From Dicaeum eximium (taxonomy: Eukaryota > Chordata > Aves > Passeriformes > Dicaeidae): 64,000 bases of DNA. The position numbers were made by a program, and so were the translations under genes. The notes below the pieces were generated by a model. The model was not told where the DNA came from. It was given only the letters and a program-made list of their open reading frames with translations, and ran no database searches. Below, piece after piece: positions 25,601 through 40,600 of the stretch (position 1 is the first letter of the stretch; each line of letters opens with the position of its first letter). The stretch spans positions 124,001-188,000 of the forward strand of contig VWZP01001410.1 of the NCBI GenBank assembly GCA_013396995.1. Direction: 5' to 3'.

Positions 25601-28600
25601 TTGTAAAAATGTCTACAAAGGTATGCCACAATCCAGTGTGGGTTATCCTAAAGCCAGGACTTGCTCAGTGTGGGTGCTGAGGGTAACATAGGACTTAATT
25701 GCTTGGGAAAGCTAGGTAAGCTTCCCAGCCCAGCCACTAACCTCATATGGCCAGAAGCCTTTTCACATATGAGGAAATTGTATTTTGTGTAGTCCAGTCA
25801 GAGTGGGTACCCTCATGGTTTCTGCTAAAGAAAATATGCCTGATGAACCTAAGCATTGTATTTCACCTGTCACAGCAATGCCTGTCAAAACACATAACCT
25901 GACAAGTCTGGAGAACTCCTATGTATAAATTGATTACGGGGTTGAGCAGATACAAAGAGAATGTCAATTGCTTGAAATTCTGTGCTATTAACCCAGAAAC
26001 ACTGACAGGGCTTGATGCCAGGTCTTAAATGAGCTGACAGGCAATAATAAGCAACAATCTAGCTCCACTGACACCTTTCAAGGCTGATGATCTAATGAGC
26101 TGCAGAGATGTCATTCAAGGATAAGTATATCTTCCTGAAAAGCACAAGCTGAAAACAAGCAGGATGGAAACTGTTGTAACACACATTTGAGCAAAACCAA
26201 ACCCCAGTGATATAATGCGAACAATTGGCTAAAGAAGCAGGTGTCACTAAAATATTTTGGGGTTTCCAAACACTGATCTTCCAACTGAACTTAGTAGCTG
26301 CAAAGATATGCATAGGAATTATTTCCAAAAATTCATCCACAATGGGGCGTCTGTGGGCTTTTAAAAGCATTACCCCCAGCTGTAAGAATGCAATGATCCT
26401 GGTGATTATCTGTGAGTGAGGAGAGATTTCTTCCAGGACGTCTTCTGGTGCCCTCAGCAATTTTCATGCACTTGTTATTTTCCCCATGGCAGAGCACCAT
26501 CACAGAAGAAGAAGTTCAGAGGATGAAGGAGCAATTCATGTCTGTCTACGATGTCACCGCGGATGGACGCTTGCAAATCCAGGAGGTATCTCTGCCCACC
26601 CCCAGCCGAGGATTTCTTTTATAGAAGGATGGAGAATTAGAACAGACTTTTTATAGAGTCTGTAGGAATAGGACAAGGGGTAATGGTTTTAAACTGAAAT
26701 GGGGTAGACTAAGAGTAGATTAAAGAAGACTTTTTTAAAATTAGGGTGGTGAAGGACTGGAAAGGGTTGGCCAGGGAGCTGGTTGATGCCCTATCCCTAG
26801 AAACATCAAAGGTCAGGTTGGACAGGGCTCTGAACAACCTGATCTAGTTGAAGATGTGCCTGCCCATTGCAGGGAAGTTGGATTGGATGACCTTTAAAGG
26901 CCCCTTCCAACCCAAATCATTCTGTGATTAAGACCTGTAGCAGACTTGGGAGATCTGGAAGATAGAGCCTGGGTGCAGAGGAGGTGACTCATGGAGTATT
27001 ACATTGGCCAGATCCTTTGCCTGGAGTTTATTTCCAAGTTTATTTCCAAGGAAGAAACATGCCAAACCTGTATTTCACATACTGGGTCAGTACCTACCCA
27101 GGTTTTTTCCTTTCCTTACTTTCATGGTGTGGGTTTGTTCTTTGTGGCAGGAGTGTGCCTCCTGTTGACAGGGTGACCAAATTACAAGAGAATTTCCAAA
27201 TACTCTTTGTCTTCTAAGTAAGGCAAAGCCTCTGGAAACTTCTCTCTGAATTTGGTACAGAGACACCTCATAGAACCTTTTAGACTTCACCTTAAACTTG
27301 GGTCTGTCCGATTGGACCGAGGCCAAGAGGTCCTCACCTAAGTCATTGGGTAGAGAAAGGACAGAACAAAAGATTTAATTGCTTTTGTGGCGTGCTTAGC
27401 AGCAGCAAGCGTCTCTTGCCCTGGCATGTCTTTTCTCTGTAAAGAGTTTGTTATTTTGTTTCTTATTAAACCTTTTTCTGTTTCAAACACTACCACAGGA
27501 GCTATCCTGCTCATTTCAAGCCATCTGGGTAGCTGGGCTATTCTGGGTATGAAGGGATCGCTGAGAGCTCATAAGACCTGGCTTGAACCCAACCCCTTCC
27601 TTTTGTTGTGGGGAAATTTTTTTTTCTGTTTTTTATCCAGCTTGCAAATATGATCTTGCCAGATGATGAGAACTTCCTACTGCTTTTCCGACGGGAAACT
27701 CCCTTGGACAGCAGCGTGGAATTCATGCGGGTCTGTATCTCCACACTGCCTCCTCACCCTTGCACACCACCAGTTTCTTCAACACCAACCCTTCTGCCCA
27801 TAGATCTTTGCCCAGTCTTCCTCTGATCTCTGTCCCTAAGTATCCCAACAGAGAATTTCAGTTTTTCCAAGACCTCATTCAGTTACTTTTATTTCACATA
27901 TAAGCTGGGGGCTTCTGCAGATCAATGGCCTGTTGTATATGGCCTTGACTCAGAGCAATAAAAGAAGCTGCAAGTACAAATTAGGTAAGAAATGCAAAAC
28001 AGTTTCTTAGTATTGTCTTCCTTTTATAGACAGTGTGTCTGCATTAAACATGTGATAGCAGCATGTAGCATGTATAGCATCCAAGTGTGAGTAAGAGCTA
28101 TTGTGTGAAAAGTTTTATCTTTTTTCATCTACAATTAATTAAGTGTTGGCTAATGCAACAACTTGCTCATTATGGAAGTTCTGCTTTGAATCTTTACAAT
28201 CTATCACCGAGCAGATGAGTAACTGCAAGATTTATGTGCTCACATCAATCTATCCCCGTTCAGATCTGGCGCAGTTACGATGCTGACAGCAGTGGATTTA
28301 TTTCAGCTGGTGAACTCAAAGTAAGTTATTCTAACAAATCTCTTTGGGCTTGACCTGCAGCTCACTGATGTCAATGGGAGCCCTTCCATTGGCTTTACCA
28401 ATTTGCTGTCTTTTTATGTGAGTGACAAATGGCATTTCTGGTTGTTCATTGCGAGTTTAAGGACTTGTGCCTTCTGGCATGGTCTGAGGGGCCTTGCAGG
28501 AGGGAGGATGGTTTGCTGTTGCCCTCAATATCCTGCTTCCCCCTAGCCTTGTCCCATGACCCCAGCTGTCTTGGTGACCTGAGGCATGCAGTGAGCCCCA

Positions 28601-31600
28601 CAAGCACTGCCTCATCTTGGCTTTGCACATGTGCTTCTCGCAGCTAAAGAGAGCCAAAGCCATTGCGTTTTATTAAGGGGATTTCTTCACAATCTCTTCC
28701 TGAACCTGCAGGCTTTCTGAACACTGATTTCTCACTAAAGCTCAGGCTATTGAGGCAAGAGCCTGTTCAGAAACCATAACTCAAACACTATGAACCAGCA
28801 ATCACAAAAGTCCATCCCTGGGCTTCGCATCATGTGCTGAAGTCTCAGTGTGTGGCTTCAGCCTGTGTCCCAGCAAAAATCTAAGAGGATGCTTGTTTTA
28901 CTGAATGGTATGTATTTTGATTTGAGATCAATTAGCAAGTATTGCAGGACTTATGTTGTCTTTTGCTTATTTCATGAGTCTATTAGGACTCACTCCAGTA
29001 TACCTATTCTGGGGGAATTTAGTTACTTTCTAATTTATTAAAAAAACCCGATGTTTCAGCTAAAAAAAAAAAAAAAGAACTTTGTCAAACTGAAGACAGT
29101 AGTACTAACCAGGAATGTGAAGCTAGATTTATGTAACCCTGCTGAATTTGAATTGAGTTTCCTACTGTTATTTCTTTAATTTACTCTAGAGAGTATAAAA
29201 CTTCTGTCTTTTCTTACTACAGGATTTCCTGCGAGATCTCTTTTTGCAGCATAACAAGATGGTTGCTGAAGTAAAGCTGGAAGAATATACTGATACTATG
29301 GTAAGAATATACAGAATTAGTGTTGTGTAGATCTGAGTACAGCCTGAAATCTCCTTTAGGGTCAATGTCTGCAGGGCCATAAAAGCCCTCTTAAAAGGTG
29401 TGTCAGAGATCCCTGGGGGGAGTTAGACACACTGCTGCTAACAGTTCTATGCAGTGGACATGAGCTGTGAATGCATCTCAAATAGTTTTGCTGAGAGCTG
29501 AGCTATTTCCTATGAGAAAAGAGCTCAGCTTTACACCAAAGCAGACTGACTCTAAACCCCTTTAAATACAGGTGAGGTGCATCCTTCAGGATATGTTCAG
29601 CCTCAGGCAGATCTCCAGCTCATTCTCTTTCTCCTAACAAATCCTTTTGCTCCCAAGACATGCAGGTATCTGGCTTTTCTGCTTTGCAAAGCCCAGCAAG
29701 CCTTGCTGGCTCCCTGCTGCTTCCCTGAAAGACTGAGAGGTTGAAAGTTTCAATTCTCCACCTGGCTTATCACAATATAGCTTTTATACTGCAATCAACA
29801 ACATAGTATTTGGTATGGGTTTAGAATCAGTCACCTGGATTTCAGAGTGACTTATTATATCTAAACATCTGAAAACAAGAAAAGAAGGGGGGAGGGGGGT
29901 TATCTCATTTTTGGATGTCATTCTCAAGGGTATAATTTGAATTCTACCAGCAGACATTTATCACTGCAATTTTCTAAATAGTTTTCAGATGGAACTGCCT
30001 TGTTTCTTGGCACAAAATCTGTGTTTGTACCTAAAAACCAGCTTGGTATGCAAGCAAACAAGGAGCTTCCCACATATTTTGCTATACCATGTTATGTATG
30101 TGTGATGTGTTTGTGCCCAGAAAAGTGACCCTTTAGAGCAATGTGAGAAACTGTACTGCTACAGAAGAGTGTATGTTTTGTTTTTCATATTTATAAGACA
30201 GTGAAGAGAGAGGAATGCCAGCTGCAGAAATTATTTTCCAACTGGCAGAGTCTGAACACAAAAAAGCCCAGAAATTACAGCTAAGACAAAAATATTTCTG
30301 GTATCATTTGCTAGTAGCAAATATCTTTCATTCTGCCTCATTAAGGTTTCCATCCCTGGTGCTTAATCTCTGATCAGGTGCTGGGGAATAGGCAATCTGA
30401 AGCTTGTAGACAGTGGGTGGTTCATTTCCTCCAACTCATTTCCCTGCCCTTTCCTTTAATTTCCCAAGAAAGATCTGTGATTCCACTACCCCAATATGAG
30501 CTAGGTGTCAATGCAGCCCAGGGCTGAGAGCCCAGAGGTCTGGTTTCTATTCCCATGGTTTCTTGTGGAAGGGCTTTGTATCTCCAGAGAGGCAGTTTAA
30601 TCTCTATGTTGGAAGATAAGATTTGATCTGGGAAAAGGGGTGCTTTGTATATCTAGGGAAATCTGTGATCTGAAATGCAAATCTGGCTCCTGAGGACAAA
30701 GGTTTGCCAAGCTGTAATGCCAAAAGAATCAGGGATGTTAATGGTTATTAGAAAATGAGAATATGGCAGATGATTTTTTTTTCCCTTGCAATTCTTTTCT
30801 CTTCTCTAAGAAGATCAAGGATGCTTATAAACACACCTGGTCCCAAAAGCTAAGGCAGGGTGTGAAATTACCACAGGCATAATCTTATCCTATGATATCC
30901 TGGAATAAAATAGAGGATATGAATTCCATATGTAACGGCAAATTATCCACATGGGCAGTATCCTGTAGCATCAGATACACTCCACATATGATTGCATAGG
31001 AAGTTATCTGAAGTAAGAAGGCAAAATTCCGAGGAGGGAAGAAAGATTCAGCCTTGCATTTGCAGGGCTGGATTAAAGAGGGAAAAGTGACTCAAAGGTT
31101 TGATGTCAAGGCCCAGGGTAATGGCAACCCTTCGCTTCCTCTCTCTCTCCTTTCCCACATGGAGTGGGGAGCTGCTGGAGTGCAGAGTCCCAGTGCCACT
31201 GGACTCTGCCACCATCACCACTGTTTAGGATAAATGGGTCAGTGGCCCATCCATTTTTTCCCTGACAACAGACTTTCTGTTATATCTTTGACAACCAGCA
31301 GCAGTGATTCCTTTTCTGCAGATTGGACATACTTATATTTCTCTCTCCTATTGCTTTGCTCCCACCCTTTTATCTTTTAGAGCACAAAGTCCTTGGGAGC
31401 AGGACCAGTTTCTGCTGCACACAGCTACAGGGTCTCGCAGGGTGGCCCATCTATTCAGCTCAGGGCTTTCAAGGGCCAGTGTAATTATTATTCAGTTGAA
31501 ATAAGCTGTGTCCCAAGGAGCAGTAAACCCATCTGTCTCCACAGGAATATACAGATATCTGCTCTTTTTTCTGTACATGCACAGCTGGCTGCACACATCT

Positions 31601-34600
31601 TAAGCAGCTACTGATATCCTGAGCGGACCCTAGGGCCGTCAGGAGGTAGAGATAAAGGGGAAAAGGCAAAAACTATCATTTTAAAGAAGCTAGACCGGGC
31701 TTGAGGGGGAAAAAAAAGGCAGCATTTTATGGTTCTGTGCTGGGTGTTCGCAGTTTGTGAGCAGTGTGAGCAGATATCATATCAACCAACCAGGGCATGG
31801 TAAATTCTTGCCCCTTGTGCTGCTATTAATGATCTCATATGACATAAAAAAAAAGCTGGGAAGAGGGAGAGAATATTTCTTTTGGAAGAGATTGATTGTC
31901 GCTGGAAAGGAACATCACTTTATCAGGTTGCTTAGCAGCCGCTTCTTAAGAGGCTGTTCTGTTTCCTTGTGACCTTGACATCCTTTCTTCAGAGAACACT
32001 GATATAGATCAGGGATTTGATGAACAAGTGATGAACTCCTATAAAGACAACAGGTAGTGAACACATAGGTATTGCACAAACTCTGTGAGTCTGCTAAATC
32101 AAATCTTAAAGACCACTAAAGTCACTGGGGAAAATGACAAAAGAACATTTGAGTTCTCAAGACTCTTCATGGAGGAATTGAAGTGACAATGGTGTGCTGA
32201 GGAAGCCCCTTTGTAGGCACTGTTGGTTTTTTTTCCATGTCTACAAAGATACATATTTGTATTAATAGTCATTAAGTGTGTATTAATAATTATTTACATG
32301 CACCCACTTGCCATTCTGAGTCTTTGAAAACAATCTGTAGGTTTGTTGCCCTCCCATGGGCACTGACCAAGAGCTGTTGGCAGGGAGCAAATGCTTGGAG
32401 GTTGAAGTGAAGCCTGGTATTGCTCTGAACTTCCTGAGAAGAGGCCCCAGGAGTCCTGCAGTGTGTGCTTTGGGAGACACAGTGAGCATAGCTGAAAATG
32501 GATGGAGGGTTTATATAGCATGGTGAGAATTTGCCTAGCTAGCATGCCATCTTTGCCCACCACAGGTTAATATTCTAGGGAGGCAATAATGTAAGTGCAG
32601 TGACTAATAACTCAACAAGTATTGGTCATGAACTACAGCCTTTGAAAGCTTGTAGATGGTGATGACTGAAGATTAAATCTTAATCCCAGAGAAGTCAGAA
32701 TAGATATTTTTCCCAGCTGTAATGACACCAGGGCTGGGCTTACATGCAAAGATTCTCCTGGGCACTGAGCTATGTGCCCTGGGTACACAAGCCTGCAGCT
32801 GAGGCTCTTCATCTTCTCAGTGCAAAGGTGAAAAAGGTGGTCTTCTCCCTGAGGATGATCTGTGTCAACAAGTATGCACAGTGGACTACCTTTATTGTAC
32901 ATTGGGGGGATTTCTGGTGCTTTTGTGGCTGCTGCCTGTCCTCTCTGCAAGGATAATGCCAGAGTTTCAGTGTGGTCTGTTCCATGGCTGTGAAAGTCTG
33001 TCTGTGTTTAGTGCTGATGCCAGTGTACTCATGTGAGTAAATAAAAGCCAGAGCACAGAAAATTCAGGTGATTTAAATCCTTAACATCTTATTAGTCAAG
33101 CTAGCATATCTTTGTTAACAAAGTCTCCTATGACCACCAAACAAAAGGTGTAATAATGGAAAGACAAATATTTATTGTATTGAAAAAAAGCCTAAACAGA
33201 ATTTATTATGTTTGTGAACACACTGAGCAAACTTCCCAAAGCTCTAGAAATACCACAGGAGTAGAGTGTAGCCTACAAGATTGGTTCCTGAAGTGCAGTC
33301 TTTGCTCATCCCTTCTGCTCCTGGTAGTGGTCCTTGCTGGCCTCTCTCCCAGGTGAATGAGCGGACCCACACAGCTGATGAACACTAATCCACCTCCTGT
33401 GTCCCTTCTCAATTTCATGCCAGGGCTGCTGTCACCTCCAGTTTTGGACCACACTTGCTGTGGCATAAGCCAAGGGAAGCAGAAAATCCCATTTAAGCTC
33501 AAAATTTCATTTCTGAAGATCAAAACCAACAGAATTCAGGACCCTGCAGGCTTTTGAACACCGCAACAGATAATGAATGCCTTGGTCTCTTAGGAATCAA
33601 AACATTCTTAGAAATCCTCTGCTAAAGAACTTGTCTATGTGACAGAGGTGGTCTGGCTGGGCAGGACACTGAACTTTTGTCTTCAGGGTAACTTGCTGGC
33701 CACTGGGTCCTCCTGCCACTCTGCAAATGCCTTTGTGACCCCATCCTTGCCTAAAGAAAGAGGCCATAGGCAGTCCTGCAGCTTGGGCTGATGCCTGTGT
33801 TTATACAGTCTCAATAACTTCTGGGTGTCATGCCCAACTTTTGTTTCAGGTGTTGGGCATAGGTGCCCATGATATTTACATCAAAATATATTTGTGAGAG
33901 TAGGGTGTCAAGTAAAACTGACTCAGTGTCCCACTTTATTACACATGAAGAAAGAGAACCAGAGAAGGTATAAAAGCAGGTTTTAGTGAGTCTGCTAATC
34001 ACAGAACTATTTATTTTGGTTGTTTACTTATTTTCTTATCTCTGTCATGGAAAATAATTCAGATTTATATTGCTCTTCAAAGAATGTGTGTGTTTGTCAT
34101 ATGGTGGTGTTTCAGTGGCCTTTGGAACACTGGACTGAGAAAGCAGAGATATTTCCTTTGCTGAATTAAAAGCCGATGGCAGTTTTGATTTTGCACTTTG
34201 AAAAACTGGAGACATAACAACTTTTATTTGCAAACCAAGCTCTTACATATTCTCTGTCTGTCTCAGAGTGCCTCAGAGTACATTCAAACAAACAGGGTGT
34301 GCCCTTGGTGCACTGCCATTAAAATGTCAGTGAATTGATTTGTGCAAACACTTTAAAACATGGGGTAGCTTGACAGTAAAGGAAATGCATCATTTTATAA
34401 AGCATACTGCTAGATGCAACAGAGCTTTTAGTAAAATTGAGTGCTATTTAAACATGCCAGACCTTGTCCTTAACCACATTGAGATGTTTCATATCAGCCT
34501 GGCAGTGTAAATATACCTTTCAAGAGTGTAAACTGAAAATCCATCAAATATAACATATCAAGATGGTGTGTGAAGGCAAAAGTTTAAATTAGAAACCACC

Positions 34601-37600
34601 TCATAACCATTTCAATTATCTACTTCTCCCATTATGTAAGCTTTGTCATATGGGGTGGGTACCCTCTGTCATTCTTTGTGTACTCATGCACACAATTAGC
34701 AGATCAGATCAAACACTCACATGCTTGAAACTTGAAAGTTTGATTAAAAAACATCTCCCTGGGCTGTTCCCTGAGTATGCAGCACACGATTGCCATGTAG
34801 TGGGTATGCATGAGCTCCACTTGTCCCAGTAACAGGATTTGGTCTATCTTATTAGCTGTGGTACCTGAACTAATTCAGTGAACACTAAGCCCTTCTTCCC
34901 TACATGTCTTCCATCTTTCATGTGTTAGTCACTGGGCAAGAATTAGTTTGGCATAGCTCTTCAGCCAGACATTTTTTCTTTCTGTTGACTGGTATGGATG
35001 ATCAAAATATTGCATGTGTTTGAAAATTGTATTCAGGGTAGTTGTGGCAGAAAAAGGCCAAACAGAAAGAACAAAGGTTCTCTCTTACAGAGCTGAGTGA
35101 AGGAGGTCAGAGAGGGGAATTGGTTAGCTGTAAGTAGGCTTGGTCAGTCACTGAAATTTCAATATCAAGCTGAAAGATAGGATGCAAGAGAAGAATATTT
35201 CTCCATTAAGCAATACACCAAGGAATTTATTACCTCTCTATTAAATGTGTTTTACTGGGATCTGCACTGCTGCAGGAATATTGTAGAGGGTCCAGAAATT
35301 GGTAGGATTTAAAACCATATGCTCACAAAATTGATAATAAAGCAGAAAGCCTTTCACATCTAAACCACCATTTCTCCTCTAGTCTGTTTCATTAAGAGTG
35401 CACAAAACTCTTCAGCCTCCTGGTTATTTGCAACTTATGAAACCATGAAAATATGCTGCACCCACAAAGTAGAGCAGATGCAGGGCAGGCAGGACACATG
35501 AAGTTCCAAGGCAAGGACAGCCATGCTGGGATGCTTATTTATTTATTCCCTGGAAAAGGACATGAGGCTGGAGATGTTTCACTGGAAAAGAAACATGAGA
35601 CTTGTCCTAGACAAGCCTATGTGAAATTAAAATTGTGCCCCAAGTCTGGCTCTTGGACAGGAAACCACCAGTTCTGTCTTGGTCCCATAAGGTCGTATGG
35701 AGATCAAGACATGGTGATCACAGAGCTGAACTTCTCCCAGATAGTCAGTGTTTGCTTTTCTGAGGCATCACAAAGAGAAAAACACATCTGAATTTGAAGT
35801 CTAGGCTGAAGCCCTGAATTTTAGTCTCAAGGCAGTAATTCTGAGATGTAGCAGAAATTGGAGAAAATAAAACACACTTTCAGGAGCTCAGAAATGTGTA
35901 GGAGAATCCAAGTGAAGTACAAAGACTGCTAAAGGCAGTAAGTTTTAGTGTGTTTTGGTAAGGATACCGTATTTTTGTATGAACCAAAGACCATGCCTTC
36001 AGCCAGAGCTGCCCTGACCTGGCAGCAGAGTTCCTGAGAGCTGGGCCCTGTGTTTCCTAGCAAAAGCTGTCCTTTCCCTGAAAATGCTGTTCTGCCTCAG
36101 CCCACTTTGCTTTGTGGTGACCTACAGACCATGTGGGTAACTAATGCTCCTTGGTGGCCTTAACCAAGGGATTTAGAGTGACATTTTCAAAAGCACTGAA
36201 GTTACTGTAGAGCCCAAGGACTATGGTATTCCCACCACCCACATGCTGTTATTTTCTCTAGCCATCTACATAGGAATTGTCTCCATAAGCTTCCTTTAGG
36301 CAGCATATTTTAGAGCAATGATGTAAGCTGGATGTAGCAAAGTCACCTGTAGTGGAGAGTGTGCAAAACTGAAGTAGTAGGGGTATTTCTCTCTCTCCTC
36401 AAACAACAGACAAAACCAGGTTAGGCACTGATGTTCCATTTGGAGAGAGGCTTTTAAAATCTTATCTGGGCTTATCTATTTCTAGAAAGAACGTTAATCA
36501 TTTTCTATGACCTGCAGAATAACTCCTTTGTCAGCCAAGAACTGAAGGCTGGGGTTTATCTCTCTGATGGCACTGGGAGGCTGTCATTGCAAGGACATTT
36601 CTCCCCTTGATGGCACCAGCAAAGGCAGCTTCTACTCCCATCCTTTCCTCTAGCCTTGTCCCACTGCTGCTCCAGCAGAGACCAGGGAGAAATGCCATAT
36701 TGCTGTGGGAGATTAATGGGGCAGGAAGCAGCATGCAAGAAGTTAGATCAGCTCGAAGGGAACAACTTGGACTGAAGACCAACCAGAGGCAAGTCCTCAG
36801 GATGGCCTGGCAGCTTTGTTTGTCTCCCCAGCTCTAAAGTGAAGGAAGATTCAGAAGGCTTTCCTCTGTCATTTAGTGGCTCTGCACAGAGCACATGTTT
36901 GGCAGAGGCCAGTTAAATGGTAAAATAGATTTCTTTGTGCCACTGAAATGGCTCTCGTGGTGCCATTTTTCCAAATATCTCAATATGGGCCTTCAATCAT
37001 TTATAGGACTTTCATGCTGCCTTTCAGTGGGAGGAAAAGTGAGCCCATACCAAATGCCTCTTCAAAAATTCCACCCTAACCTCACAAGTGTAAAATACTC
37101 AGAATAATTAATGGTATAGAGTCTGTTGCAGAATCTCAGTCTAAACGTGGTACAATAAAGGGTTACCATGGACTTGGTGTCCTTGCTCCCCTTGAGCAAT
37201 GGGCAGGGAAGAGGCAGCACCGACAAAACAGGCAAAATCTCCCTGAGAAATGGCAGCTCTCCAGATGCTACCTTTTCTCACATGATTATTAGGGCTCTGC
37301 CCTGGCTCCACTGCTGGGAAGTGCTCAGGACATGCTGCTGGCTCCCACACATTCAGGCTGTGTCATAGGGATAATCCTGTCCCTCTGAGCTTTGTCAGAT
37401 GGGGCTGGTCCAGGCCTTCTCCAGCAGCTGAGCAATACACAAAAGATCTGTACTGAACCAATTACTCTACACAACCACTAAACAAGCAAATGTGATCTAT
37501 CAAGGTAAAACTAATCCATATTCCTTAACTGAGTATTTGACAAAGAAAGGTAATCTGTCATAGTAAAATATTCATCTTCCCCCCACATGCAACATGGAAT

Positions 37601-40600
37601 ATATTTTTTTCTAGAACTTTGAGCCATGAGTTATTCAGGTTGGCAACTCATTAAACATCCCCCCCACCCCTTTCTTTGTAACAGACCCTTTTTTGAACCT
37701 TGAAGAGAAATGCAGAACCAAATACAACAATTTTTTTTTGTGATGGCTCATCAAAATGATGCTATTCCGTAAAGGAAAAGGATAAGGTTTGAATTCACAT
37801 TTAACCTCTTGAGGCTGGCAGCCTGAACCTTCTTCCAAGTCTTAGTGCATCCCAGCAGCAGGCCTTGAGCCAAGCAAGCCCCACAGCTTTAGTGGTGTAA
37901 AATCTTGACCTGAGTGATTACAAGGTGGCACTTGCACCTCAGCTGCTCAGAAGCCACAGCAGCAGTCAAAGGTTAGGATGGAGTCCAGGTCAAAGTGTTT
38001 AGAAATTTCCCCCTTTTTCTGGCATTTTTTTCAGGGCCAAGGCAGTATTTAGTTTCTGAAGGTCTTTTCTGCAGACCTGCTCTATCCCCATGTAAGGTGG
38101 GAAGGGAGCAGTACTGGTATTTGATTGCTTTGGGTTGTTGCTGTCAGAAAGCTGGTGGGTTTTGCTATTCCATTGTGCCACTCTTGCACTTGGTGCTAGC
38201 ACAGGATGCCATGCTGCCCAGGGTTTGGACAAGCACCCTGAGCAAGCAGAGGGAAGGGCAGAGGGCAGAGCAAAATGTATATTGGCTTTTTTTTTTTTTG
38301 TATGTGTGTTCTCCTTATGGCCCATCTATTTAATCTCTGTCTTCTGAATTTATAGATGAAAATCTTTGACAAAAACAAAGATGGACGACTGGACCTGAAT
38401 GACCTGGCAAGGTAGGATTTAATAATGCTGATGGGGTGTTTCAGCTCACAATGGTAGATCTATATAAGGTGATGCTCTCCCTCTAGGGATGTGCAGTTGA
38501 ATTCTACCTCCTTTTAAATTAGATCTGCTCTGATGCCACCTCTCCAATACATAGTCCCCATTGCAATAATCTGAGAATCTGGAGCCAGTGATAGGAGCAA
38601 TGCCAGGATCTATTTGTACAACATCAATGTGCTCTGGCATAATCTGAGGTGCTCCTCGGGAGGTGGCAAAGCAACCAGTGGCTCTGTTTCTCCAAAGGAA
38701 GGATGACAATCCTTTCAAGAAGGTCACATCGTTATGTGCAGCAGGGATTGCACACAATTTTGAATAATGAAAGTGCCACCACAAAAGAGTTTGTCAGTGG
38801 CAGTAGGAAAGAATTTGGAGAGCCAAGGTGGAGATGCTTGTGAATGAAGCTGGGGACTCAGTAATGGGCCTCTGTGTCATTTCTGTCCTTGATACCTCAG
38901 AGGCTTTTAGATGACTTTCCCTGCCTAGAGATAGAGAGTATGCCTCTCTCTTTAAAACTATGTGCAGTAGTTGGATAGGACTTTAAATTTGCAGATACAG
39001 TCTTAAAGACCAGTTTAGAGGATGAGGGGACAGAGGTGCTGGTTTGCCACTGTTACTCTCTGCTTCAGATCCTGACAAACGTCAGCACAGAAAACTGCAG
39101 TGCATACAGCAGTTCCCTTTCACCATGAAATATATCAGGATAATCTGAGGCAGGATGTAGAATCTCTAAAGGGGATTGCTATTACAATTTTCTCTTAAAT
39201 ACAGTTCCCTTTTGGGAACCAGGCCATCTGAGGCTCTTCTCCAGTCTGAGAATATTTCTCAGACTCCAAATCCCTCCATGCGCAGACACAGCTCAGCATG
39301 CCTTGTGCCATGGACTCTAAAAACCTCAGGGTTAGCAGAGCAGTTAGAGAGAGAAAAGGGTTTATCAGTGCTTGACAGGCTTTAGGAGATGAAAAGAGAG
39401 GAATTCTGCCAGTCCTGGTGCACAGGCCAGTATTACTTTGTCCTTTACTTTTACAACCACCAAGTCCTCTCTCCAAGAGAGAGCCATAAATCACTTTCTT
39501 TAATGCAGCACAGCAATCCAGTTACAAGGAATGATTGTCTGGCAGCTCTTGCTTCAGAAGCTGACACCCTCTGTTGTTCAGGACCACCAGAAATGCTCTG
39601 GGAGAAGCAATAGTGCTAAGAGGCACGTCTGTGGTGAACCAAAGGGCACCCTCTGTGCCCCATCAGACAGGGAGGAAGGCATGTGTTCCCACAACAGCCC
39701 TCTGTAAATAACCGCACAGGCAATTTTCTCTTTTTTATAGGCCTTTAATCTAACATCCCTTTGCTTTGCAAACAAGGAGAACTCAGAATTGTTTGTGTGC
39801 AGATGATAAAGCGAAAATATCATAATTTAAATCTCTCCATTCAGGATTCTGGCGCTCCAGGAAAATTTCCTTCTACAATTTAAGATGGATGTAAGTAGCA
39901 CTCATTTTTGATACATTGATCCTGTCTCTCTCAGCTAAGATGACCTGGGCCCAAACTTGAAATTTTTGCTTTAATTTTTCATTTGTTTGTCCTCTCTGTA
40001 TGCAGGCTTGCAGCACAGAAGAAAGGAGGAGAGATTTTGAGAAGATCTTTGCACACTACGATGTTGTGAGTCCCATGAGTCAGTTCATTCCCTTGGGGTT
40101 TGTAAATGACAGATTTGCATGTGCTGCTGAGACGTCTTCCTCCTGCTGGATGCTGCTGGAGTCACTGAGGAGTAGGAGCTGTGCCCAGGCCCATGAGCCC
40201 AGATGCCAGACTGGGAGGGGTAAAGTAGGGACAGAGAGGAGCAATTCTCAGAGATCTTGTGTCAAGGACCCATTTCGACTTTCTCCATTGCCAGGCCAGT
40301 GCTGCTGCATTAGCAGTTTTCCTGCAGGAGATGCAAGAGAGGCAGAGGAGGTGGTGGCTGTAGTGCTCACAGTCTCTGGCAGTTCAGGACCTGCATCACC
40401 ACCATGTTGAAAAATAAATCCCCTTCCAATAGCAAATCCATGGTTGTCTGGCTCAGGACAGACACAACCATTAGACATTAGCAATGCAGTGCTGTTTCTG
40501 ATAGTCACACAATCCCTCAGGGTGATGGGAGACATTGCTCCCGTTTGGTGGGAAGAGATGGTTTGGGAAAAACAAAGGGATCTTAGATATTAGATATTAG

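Larger units (their letters stand above)
17185..26492 (+). other. SCGN intron 2
   Basis: A 9.3 kb intron. It holds a CR1 tail running into an assembly gap with a GTCCC microsatellite (20040-20500), a second CR1 3' fragment (21636-21832), a TCAC microsatellite (23885-23937) and a T run near 24528. I see no extra exon that fits the frame. Confidence 0.8.
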
